Shown here: positions 1 through 5,789 of the stretch, one piece after another
Layout: each line of letters begins with the position of its first letter
Numbering within the stretch: position 1 is the first letter of the stretch
From: Chitinophaga pinensis
Lineage (GTDB): Bacteria; Bacteroidota; Bacteroidia; Chitinophagales; Chitinophagaceae
Direction: 5' to 3'
Assembly: GCA_945872805.1 (NCBI GenBank)
Contig: CAMCBE010000145.1
Coordinates: 1-5,789, forward strand
DNA length: 5,789 nt
Notes under the pieces: model-generated
Database searches by the model: none
Seen by the model: only the letters and a program-made list of their open reading frames with translations
What the model was told of the DNA's origin: nothing
Translations under genes and position numbers: made by a program

Positions 1-1085
1 CCTTAACAGAGAAGGCCACAAAATTATCTCAGGTAGCTTATTTTGAATACAATGCCGTAACACAAATAGAAAAAGAACAATCTGGTATATTTTATTTGAT
101 GCTTCAGCATATAGAAAATCAATCACTTCGAACTATTTCAGCAGATACAGTAGTGCTGGCTGGAGGTGGGATTGGAGCGCTTTATGCCAAGACGACCAAT
201 CAGCCTATTTGTACGGGGGATGCTATATTCTTTGCAAAAGAACTTGGCGCTTCACTAAAAGAATTATGCTATGTTCAGTTTCACCCCACCGGATTATACA
301 GTGATAAGCAGACAACCTATTTAATTACAGAAGCGATTAGAGGAGCCGGTGCCATTTTGCGAAATGAAAAGGGTGAGCCCTTTATGAAGTTATATGATGA
401 AAGAGCTGATTTAGCTCCTAGGGATATTGTTTCCCGAGCTATTTTTTCCGAGATGAAAAAGACTGGAGCTAAACATGTTTATCTTGATGCTACAGAATTG
501 GGAGAGGAGAAAATAAAGACTCACTTCCCAACGATATACTCGTATTGTATAGATAATATGGGGTTGGATATTTCGAAAAAATCGATACCTGTTGTGCCAA
601 CACAACATTACCTATGCGGTGGTATAGAAGTAAGTGATTCGGGTAAGACCTCCATTGAAGGGTTATATGCAATTGGCGAATGTGCTAATACAGGTTTACA
701 TGGGGCAAATCGACTTGCATCAAATTCATTGTTGGAAGCCGTTTATTTTGCTAAACAAGCGGCAAGTGAAATATTCAACAGTAAATCAATTAAAAGAGAT
801 TCAATTGAAGTGGACCATGAATTCAATGATCTGCCGATAAAGAAATTATCAAGGGAAGCATTACAACAAAAGATGTCAGAAAATGCTGCCATTATAAAGC
901 GGACAGAGAACATGGATGACATGGCTGATTGGATCGTTACTGAATTGTCTAGCAGTCCAATTTTAGTTCAATACACCCTAGCTGACATAGAAACCAATCA
1001 CATGTATTATATAGCATTGTGGTTACTTCAAGATGCCTTAGATCAAAAACAGAATATCGGTGTTCATTTTAATGAAAACCTTTAA
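1..1085 (+). CDS. nadB: L-aspartate oxidase, 5'-truncated by the window edge
   Basis: FAD-dependent cytoplasmic enzyme that oxidises L-aspartate to iminoaspartate, which quinolinate synthase (NadA) then condenses with dihydroxyacetone phosphate in de novo NAD synthesis. The frame is open from base 3 to the TAA at 1083-1085, giving 360 visible residues. Motifs, numbered from the first full codon: AGGGIGALY (about 53-61); QFHPTGLY with His94; the DERADLAPRDIVSRAI block with Arg140; HYLCGG with His202; GLYAIGE, then GLHGANRLASNSLLEA with Arg237; and a C-terminal helical domain. These line up with E. coli NadB His244, Arg290, His351 and Arg386 at a constant offset of about 150, so roughly 150 N-terminal residues, including the FAD-binding GxGxxG motif, lie off the window. 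The LHGANR/LASNS context and the NAD-pathway HYLCGG motif favour NadB over the related succinate dehydrogenase/fumarate reductase flavoproteins. An in-frame TTG at 96 and ATG at 99 are internal codons. The partner nadA is not in view. Confidence 0.95.
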   Translation, partial: LTEKATKLSQVAYFEYNAVTQIEKEQSGIFYLMLQHIENQSLRTISADTVVLAGGGIGALYAKTTNQPICTGDAIFFAKELGASLKELCYVQFHPTGLYSDKQTTYLITEAIRGAGAILRNEKGEPFMKLYDERADLAPRDIVSRAIFSEMKKTGAKHVYLDATELGEEKIKTHFPTIYSYCIDNMGLDISKKSIPVVPTQHYLCGGIEVSDSGKTSIEGLYAIGECANTGLHGANRLASNSLLEAVYFAKQAASEIFNSKSIKRDSIEVDHEFNDLPIKKLSREALQQKMSENAAIIKRTENMDDMADWIVTELSSSPILVQYTLADIETNHMYYIALWLLQDALDQKQNIGVHFNENL

Positions 1086-1111
1086 TTAATTTCAGTTCTT
1101 AGTTTAGCATC

Positions 1112-2821
1112 TTAGAAGAAAAAAGTGCTAATCCAATAAACCAAGGCGGCAAGTATTGCACTTACAGGTATAGTAAGTATCCAGGCTACCATAAGCGATG
1201 TGGTTACACCCCATCGTACAGCACTTAATCTTTTTGTAGCGCCTACTCCTATAATTGACCCGGTAATGGTATGTGTTGTAGAAACGGGTATACCCATTTG
1301 TCCGGTAAAAAATAATGTAAATGCCCCAGCTGTTTCGGCCGATACACCTTCAAGTGGTGTAACTTTTGTTATTTTAGTGCCCATTGTTTTTACAATTCTC
1401 CATCCACCACTCAGCGTTCCTAATGCAATTGAGGTATAACAGGCAATCGGCACCCAACTTGGAAGCTGGCTGAATTCTTGAATTTGTCCTCCAGCTATTA
1501 ATGCAGCTCCAATGATCCCCATCACTTTTTGAGCATCATTTCCACCATGTCCGATACTGAATAGTGCGGAACTTAAAAGTTGAAGTTTTTTGAACATGTT
1601 TGAAACTGATGATGCAGTGGGGGACTTTATTTTTTCAACATATATATATATTAGAATAAACAGTAATGAAACAAGTACGATACCCCACACGATATATTTA
1701 TTATCAGATTTTTCAACGTCTTTTTTAAAATTACTTTCAATGTTGAATTTCGAAAGTTTAGATTTTATTTTTTCAATATTGGATTCCTTTATCGTATATA
1801 TTGTATTTAATGCAATTATTGTACTGTCTAACGAAATCTCTTTCTGAAGATATTTCTTAATTGGCTCTTTGTATTTTTCAGTTTCTGTTTTTGCAAGGAT
1901 ATATTTTTTCTCAAACTTTTTGTTGTTTGCTGCATCAGATTCTAGAATTAAAAAATCGTTTACATTTCTAACTTCATCTTTTAGTTTACTGATTTCAATC
2001 TCTTTTAAATAACCATGTTGATATGCAAATCGTGCTATAGAATCAGCGCCTAATTTATCATAATTGTTTACTACAGGAGAAAGTGAGGTGTAAATTTCTT
2101 TGGTAGAGTTGAGCTTTTTTTCAACTTTATTAAATTCAAGCAGTAACGTTGTGTCGTTGGGATTTTGCTTCAAAGATTCTTTGGCTTTGACGTAATCTGT
2201 TTTATATTTATCTAGTTTGATATATTTTTGAAGATTTTCATCCATCTTATTTTCTTCGAACCTATCAAAAATCACTACGGTAACTGCAGTTGAAATAAGT
2301 ATGATAAGTATTCTAATCCATAGATTTCTGTGCATGGTTACAATAGAAAGAAATATCGAAATTGCCATTCCCATTAATGGAGCAAAGAATATAAATAGTA
2401 TAGACTTAACGATTGTATCTGAGTCGATGATCTTATTCCAAGGAATGTTGAAGCCATTGACAAAAACAGCATGCGTTAAGGCCGCTCCTGCAAATCCTCC
2501 AATTAAGGTGTGAGATGAAGACGTAGGAATTCCATACCACCAAGTCAATAGATTCCAGAGAATTGCTGCTATAACACCTGAAAAAATGACCTGCAGGGTT
2601 ATAAAATCTTTTATTACAGTTTTACTAATTGTATTTGCTACTGCATGATCCTTGAAAATCCAAAATGCCACAAAATTAAATACTGCAGCCCAAACCACTG
2701 CTTGAAATGGAGTTAAAACTTTGGTTGAAACGATTGTTGCAATCGAATTAGCGGCATCATGAAATCCATTAATATAATCAAATATTAAGGCTAGTACGAT
2801 AGTAATTAATAAAATATACAT
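1112..2821 (-). CDS. PiT-family inorganic phosphate transporter with a large central hydrophilic insertion
   Basis: Inner-membrane carrier for low-affinity uptake of phosphate (often as a metal-phosphate complex), driven by an ion gradient. The 569-residue product shows the two PiT signature repeats: GFHDAANSIAT (19-29) in the first half and GHGGNDAQKVMG (424-435) in the second. It also shows the paired repeat motifs GIPTSSSHT (97-105) and GIPVSTTHT (510-518), reflecting the internal inverted duplication of the family. Hydrophobic segments are visible near 2-17, 41-55, 75-92, 103-120, 137-162, 168-186, 376-396, 413-445, 455-470, 497-525 and 540-565. Residues about 187-375 form a polar, Lys/Glu/Asn-rich stretch, probably helical, that is much longer than in compact bacterial PiT proteins. 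Positive residues on the far sides of the flanking helices (HRNLWIR; EKIK) suggest the insert faces the periplasm. The ATG at 2819-2821 immediately precedes the first membrane helix; no clear Shine-Dalgarno is seen. It lies 37 bases downstream of the DUF47 gene and is probably co-transcribed with it. The family call is firm; ion coupling and substrate preference cannot be read from the sequence. Confidence 0.95.
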   Translation of the reverse strand: MYILLITIVLALIFDYINGFHDAANSIATIVSTKVLTPFQAVVWAAVFNFVAFWIFKDHAVANTISKTVIKDFITLQVIFSGVIAAILWNLLTWWYGIPTSSSHTLIGGFAGAALTHAVFVNGFNIPWNKIIDSDTIVKSILFIFFAPLMGMAISIFLSIVTMHRNLWIRILIILISTAVTVVIFDRFEENKMDENLQKYIKLDKYKTDYVKAKESLKQNPNDTTLLLEFNKVEKKLNSTKEIYTSLSPVVNNYDKLGADSIARFAYQHGYLKEIEISKLKDEVRNVNDFLILESDAANNKKFEKKYILAKTETEKYKEPIKKYLQKEISLDSTIIALNTIYTIKESNIEKIKSKLSKFNIESNFKKDVEKSDNKYIVWGIVLVSLLFILIYIYVEKIKSPTASSVSNMFKKLQLLSSALFSIGHGGNDAQKVMGIIGAALIAGGQIQEFSQLPSWVPIACYTSIALGTLSGGWRIVKTMGTKITKVTPLEGVSAETAGAFTLFFTGQMGIPVSTTHTITGSIIGVGATKRLSAVRWGVTTSLMVAWILTIPVSAILAALVYWISTFFF

Positions 2822-2858
2822 TAGAATAAATTAGTTTGAACTAGCTAAGCATTTCTTA

Positions 2859-3506
2859 TTAAGAATATTTAATGATAATTGATTCAATTACATTTGCTGC
2901 GTCCTCACATTTGTCTGTGGCGATTTCTAATACTTGATAAATCTCTCTTTTCTTGATTACTTCTTTGAAATCGTTTTCATTCTGGAAGAGCTTTTCGATG
3001 CTCATGTCAAATACATCATCAGCTTGGTTCTCAATGCTGTTTATTTTTATTATGGCATTTGTCATTTCACGAAGATTTTTCATATCCCTCAATCCGTAAA
3101 CAGCTTTTTTTATTTCAACGCTTCCCTGCAATACTAAATCTGCGAGCTTATGTATTCCAGTATCATTTGGATTTATATGATAGAAGCTTATTTTTTTTGA
3201 TGACGCATAAATATAGTCTGCGATATCATCTAATGAACTAGCCAATGCATGAATATCTTCCCTATCAAATGGAGTGATGAAATTTATTCCCAATTGCGTG
3301 AAAATAGTATGTGTAGTATCATCATTTTTGTGCTCCATGTTTTCTATATGAGCTTGAATACTTGCTCTTTTATCAACATCTGGTTCATTAACCATTTCTT
3401 CTAAACTGATTGCCATTTTATGCACAGTTTCTGCAACTGTTTCGAATAACGTATAGAAAATTCTATCTTTTGGAAGAAATATTTTAAAAAATGTATTTGT
3501 TGCCAT
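2859..3506 (-). CDS. DUF47 / PhoU-like phosphate transport accessory protein
   Basis: A 215-residue soluble all-helical protein of the DUF47 (PhoU-divergent, YkaA-like) family. The opening (FFKIFLPKDRIFYTLFE, about 6-22) is typical of the family N-terminus and supports the ATG at 3504-3506. Two PhoU-like acidic repeats are visible: ENMEHKNDD (55-63) with EDIHALASSLDDIADYI (83-99), and INSIENQADDVFD (155-167) with EIATDKCEDAANVIESI (194-210). Such E/D-xxx-D patterns bind metal clusters in PhoU proteins. No signal peptide or membrane helix is present, so it is cytoplasmic. DUF47 genes commonly sit directly upstream of PiT transporters, as in the orfA-pit operon of Sinorhizobium meliloti, and are thought to modulate them; the same order here, with a 37-base gap, supports a two-gene phosphate operon. 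The exact regulatory mechanism is not known. Family assignment is confident; role as modulator of the adjacent carrier is inferred from context. Confidence 0.93.
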   Translation of the reverse strand: MATNTFFKIFLPKDRIFYTLFETVAETVHKMAISLEEMVNEPDVDKRASIQAHIENMEHKNDDTTHTIFTQLGINFITPFDREDIHALASSLDDIADYIYASSKKISFYHINPNDTGIHKLADLVLQGSVEIKKAVYGLRDMKNLREMTNAIIKINSIENQADDVFDMSIEKLFQNENDFKEVIKKREIYQVLEIATDKCEDAANVIESIIIKYS

Positions 3507-3733
3507 AAAAATTTTATTTTTTTGTTAACTGTTGATTCTTTTCGTTTTATTTTATTTGACCTTAAAATTTCTAGATTTGTGTTTAACTTGATAAACTCGA
3601 CAAATGTCATGATATCGAAGCGTCTTTTTAAAGAAGGCATATTACGAAATTGTTAAAAAATCCTTTTTCTGATTGGGATTGCCAAATATGCCCAGTTAAG
3701 GCATAATTTTCGTGGAATTTACTCTTTTCTGTA
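3507..3733 (-). promoter_or_regulatory. Intergenic region, probable promoter/leader of the DUF47-PiT operon
   Basis: This 227-base gap lies between the amylase stop and the DUF47 start, both on the minus strand, so it should carry the 3' end of the amylase transcript and the promoter for the phosphate genes. It is very AT-rich next to the DUF47 ATG and has no Shine-Dalgarno, as is usual in Bacteroidota. I could not find an exact match to the Bacteroidota -7 consensus TAnnTTTG on the minus strand; the nearest are one-mismatch forms GACATTTG (3608-3601) and CATATTTG (3690-3683), neither with a convincing upstream TTG box. Three copies of a GGCATA core occur at 3636-3641, 3687-3692 (inverted) and 3700-3705. 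No PHO-box-type element was recognised. The promoter assignment rests on position only. Confidence 0.35.
3683..3710 (-). terminator. Possible weak hairpin terminator after the amylase gene
   Basis: Read on the minus strand, 24 bases or more past the amylase stop, there is a perfect 6-bp stem TATGCC / GGCATA (3705-3700 with 3692-3687) around a 7-base loop. It can be lengthened by AAA/TTT pairing if one T is bulged. Only a short TTT follows directly; a longer run of six T lies about 30 bases further on (3660-3655). It is therefore not a textbook intrinsic terminator and could instead be a protein-binding inverted repeat. Confidence 0.3.
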
Positions 3734-5789
3734 TTATTTAATCAATATAAATCGGCTAATGTCCTGTTTGCCGGAATTACTGATTTTTAGAAGTAGCATG
3801 CCATTATACCTGTTGATTTGTTTTAGTACCTCTTCGTTGAGTAATAACGTATGGTTTCCTGCGGTTTGGACTGAATTGAGTATTGTGCTGATGGTTATAC
3901 CATTTAGGTCTATGATATCAATTTGTGTTTTTCCTGCATTAGCTAACCTGTAGTTTATTCTCGCAGTAGTTCTTACAGGATTAGGGTAAATTTTAATTCC
4001 TGAATTGAGTGGTTGAATGGTGGGAGATATAATTGCTGTTACGAGATTAGCACTTAAGTCTTTGTTCAAATAGACATGATATTCTCCAGGCTTTAAATTA
4101 ATGGTTGATGTTCCGCCTGAAACATTCAGACTAGTTCCCGTTAGGTAGCTGTACCACACACCATCCGATGGAAAAGGAATTGACTGAGTAACATCCGTTA
4201 GGTCAAAATTTCCGACTACAACTACTTTTAGGGAATCATCGTTAATTGAGAGTGTCTTTACTCTTGTGGTGAAATTGTAGGTATAATTCGTTGTGGTGAA
4301 TGTTGAAAAGTAGTTTTTTTTCATTCTAAGCCTGATCAAGTTTGAAAAGACATCAAATAATCCTCTTTTGAATGGGTCTTGATAGAAATTCCAAACGGGG
4401 GTTTTATTATCTAGCCTACAATTATTATTTACAGAGCCGTCTGTACAGGTGTTGATGGAATACGGAAATCCTAATTCTTCGAATTGCCACATCATTTTAG
4501 GTCCAGGTAGCATTGACCAGAATGCGGCGGCCATTGCATTGCGTTTTAGTGCTGTAACTGGATCTTTAGTGGTATAGGTTCCTATTGAATTTCCTGACGT
4601 TATGTTTTTGTACATGATTCTTTCTTCATCATGACTTTCCATGTATCCAATTAGGTGATTATTAGTCCAACCTCTTTTTGCAGCACTTATGCCACTAAAG
4701 TCATCATCTGTATAACCCATAGTTGCTTGAGCGAAATTATAGTTTCCATTGCCCCATAGGAGCATTCCATAATCTGAGAGTTCACGTTCTTCGTTATTAT
4801 CGGCAAAATGTTCTAAGATGCAATAACTATTTGGGGATATAGATTGTAGGGTATCATATATTTTTTTCCAAATGGCGATTCGACTTGCGTCATAATTACC
4901 CCATACTCCTATATCAGTTGGATTATTTGTTTGTGTAAATCCCTTTGATAGGTCCCATCTAAATCCATCGATTCTGTAATTAGTCATCCAATGTTTCATA
5001 ACCCTATTGGTTAACTGTTTTGTTCCAAAAGCCTCATGGTTAAAGTCGTTACCTACGCTGAATGGGTGTGTAGCGATGGTGTTAAGCCAGGGATTGTTTG
5101 CTGCAGGGCGATTATTTGTTCCATCCCAATACATTTGTGCAAAAGGGGATGAATTGAAGCAATGATTTAATACCATGTCCATGATGACTGCGATGCCCTC
5201 ACGATGACATGCATCTATAAAATCTTTTATGGCATTTTCTGTTCCGTAAAATTTATCTGGTGCAAAGAAATAATTTGGGTTATATCCCCAGCTGAGATTG
5301 CCTTCAAATTCTGAAAAGGGCATAATCTCTATTGCGTTTACACCAAGTCTTTTTAGATAGGATATGGTATCCTTGAGTGCGGTAAAATTTCTAGCCGCTA
5401 AAAAATCCCGAATGAGTAATTCATAAATCACTAGATTTTTTTTATCAGGTCTGGTGAAGTTAGTTGTGGTCCATGCATAATTTGCTTTTCCAGTTTCTAT
5501 AATACTAACTATTCCTGTTGTTTTTCCAGTGGGGTATGCTTTTAAATTTGGATAGGTATTGGTTGGAATAAATTTATCATTATCGGGATCAAGTATTTTT
5601 TCGGTATTGTAGTCTGCTACTTTAATGGTTCCATCAATGATAAATTGATATGCATATTCGGTCTTTTCTGTTAGTCCAGTAATTCTTGTCCAAAACCAGT
5701 TTCCATCTGGCGTTTTATTCATTTGTCCTTGATCTGTCTCTGTCCAATTGTTAAAGTCACCGATCACGGATATGCTTGATTTACCTGGA
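3734..5789 (-). CDS. Secreted GH13 alpha-amylase-family glycosyl hydrolase with T9SS type A sorting domain, 5'-truncated by the window edge
   Basis: Extracellular or surface enzyme expected to act on alpha-glucans such as starch or glycogen. The visible 684 residues (numbered from the first full codon at 5788) begin inside an N-terminal E-set/CBM48-like beta-sandwich (ISVIGDFNNW, then DGTIKVADYNTEKILD; to about 90). A GH13 barrel follows (about 115-490) with all four classical regions: MDMVLNH (Asp204, Asn208, His209); GFRWDLSKG (Arg277, nucleophile Asp279); ILEHF (acid/base Glu326); and MESHDEE (His386, Asp387). The catalytic triad is intact. A beta-rich domain C spans about 500-580. The last ~90 residues, with IYPNP (600-604), IDIIDLNG and a terminal SRFILIK, are a T9SS type A sorting tail (TIGR04183-like), removed during export. 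The in-frame GTG at 5767 is not the start: it is the Val of the VIGDFNNW strand, and the frame stays open to the window edge. A signal peptide and possibly more N-terminal domains are expected outside. Linkage type (amylase, pullulanase-like or other) cannot be decided. It is transcribed in the same direction as the phosphate genes but 227 bases away, so is likely a separate unit. Confidence 0.93.
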   Translation of the reverse strand, partial: PGKSSISVIGDFNNWTETDQGQMNKTPDGNWFWTRITGLTEKTEYAYQFIIDGTIKVADYNTEKILDPDNDKFIPTNTYPNLKAYPTGKTTGIVSIIETGKANYAWTTTNFTRPDKKNLVIYELLIRDFLAARNFTALKDTISYLKRLGVNAIEIMPFSEFEGNLSWGYNPNYFFAPDKFYGTENAIKDFIDACHREGIAVIMDMVLNHCFNSSPFAQMYWDGTNNRPAANNPWLNTIATHPFSVGNDFNHEAFGTKQLTNRVMKHWMTNYRIDGFRWDLSKGFTQTNNPTDIGVWGNYDASRIAIWKKIYDTLQSISPNSYCILEHFADNNEERELSDYGMLLWGNGNYNFAQATMGYTDDDFSGISAAKRGWTNNHLIGYMESHDEERIMYKNITSGNSIGTYTTKDPVTALKRNAMAAAFWSMLPGPKMMWQFEELGFPYSINTCTDGSVNNNCRLDNKTPVWNFYQDPFKRGLFDVFSNLIRLRMKKNYFSTFTTTNYTYNFTTRVKTLSINDDSLKVVVVGNFDLTDVTQSIPFPSDGVWYSYLTGTSLNVSGGTSTINLKPGEYHVYLNKDLSANLVTAIISPTIQPLNSGIKIYPNPVRTTARINYRLANAGKTQIDIIDLNGITISTILNSVQTAGNHTLLLNEEVLKQINRYNGMLLLKISNSGKQDISRFILIK

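Noticed and set aside
96..101. TTG/ATG codons as the start of the aspartate oxidase gene
   Set aside because: The frame is open upstream to base 3 and motif spacing against E. coli NadB indicates about 150 further N-terminal residues, so these are internal codons.
411..840. Short open frames on both strands within nadB (60-68 codons)
   Set aside because: All overlap a strongly conserved nadB reading frame and show no recognisable domain.
1104..1131. Inverted repeat TTAGCA / TGCTAA across the end of the transporter gene
   Set aside because: Six base pairs around a 16-base loop, partly within coding sequence and without a following T-run; too weak to call a terminator.
1639..1651. Alternating TA run resembling a microsatellite
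   Set aside because: It encodes the Ile-Tyr-Ile-Tyr segment of a transporter membrane helix and is short; no sign of a slippage-prone functional repeat.
1590..1847. 85-codon plus-strand open frame inside the transporter gene
   Set aside because: It is antisense to the transporter's central insert and membrane helix; its Ile/Ser/Phe-rich composition is what the complement of that coding sequence produces.
2829..2846. Small palindromic stretch (TAGTT-TG-AACTA) in the gap between the DUF47 and transporter genes
   Set aside because: Only a 5-bp stem with a 2-base loop, which cannot form a stable hairpin; not supported as an operator or terminator.
3572..3579. TAGATTTG, an exact match to the Bacteroidota -7 element on the plus strand
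   Set aside because: It points toward the 3' end of the oppositely transcribed amylase gene with no plus-strand gene downstream and no clear -33 TTG at the right spacing, so it is likely a chance match in AT-rich DNA.
3401..3640. 79-codon minus-strand open frame overlapping the DUF47 start
   Set aside because: It overlaps the well-supported DUF47 N-terminus in another frame, matches no family I recognise and has a Lys/Ile/Phe-rich composition expected from AT-rich DNA; a leader peptide cannot be excluded but is not supported.

Overview
The window comes from an AT-rich bacterial chromosome, most likely a member of the Bacteroidota. The main evidence is a secreted glycoside hydrolase that ends in a type IX secretion (T9SS) type A sorting domain, a system largely confined to that phylum. 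The genes also lack clear Shine-Dalgarno sequences, which fits. The family or genus cannot be fixed from sequence reading alone; Chitinophagia or Flavobacteriia-like lineages are plausible.

Layout. (1) Bases 1-1085, + strand: the C-terminal two thirds of L-aspartate oxidase (NadB, first step of de novo NAD synthesis); its N-terminus lies left of the window. (2) A 26-base convergent gap. (3) Bases 1112-2821, - strand: a PiT-family inorganic phosphate transporter with an unusually large hydrophilic, lysine/glutamate-rich insertion of about 190 residues between its two homologous halves. (4) Bases 2859-3506, - strand, 37 bases upstream of the transporter: a DUF47 PhoU-like protein, the usual partner of PiT carriers; the two very likely form one transcript. 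(5) A 227-base intergenic region with a small hairpin and three copies of a GGCATA core. (6) Bases 3734-5789, - strand: most of a secreted GH13 alpha-amylase-family enzyme with an N-terminal beta-sandwich (E-set/CBM48-like), a catalytic barrel, domain C and a T9SS tail; its N-terminus lies right of the window.

Functionally these are three separate units: NAD biosynthesis, low-affinity phosphate uptake with its accessory protein, and extracellular starch/glycogen-type glucan breakdown. I see no mobile element, CRISPR array, RNA gene or defence system. The most unusual item is the enlarged central loop of the phosphate transporter; everything else matches known families, and I do not find a convincing undescribed multi-gene system.
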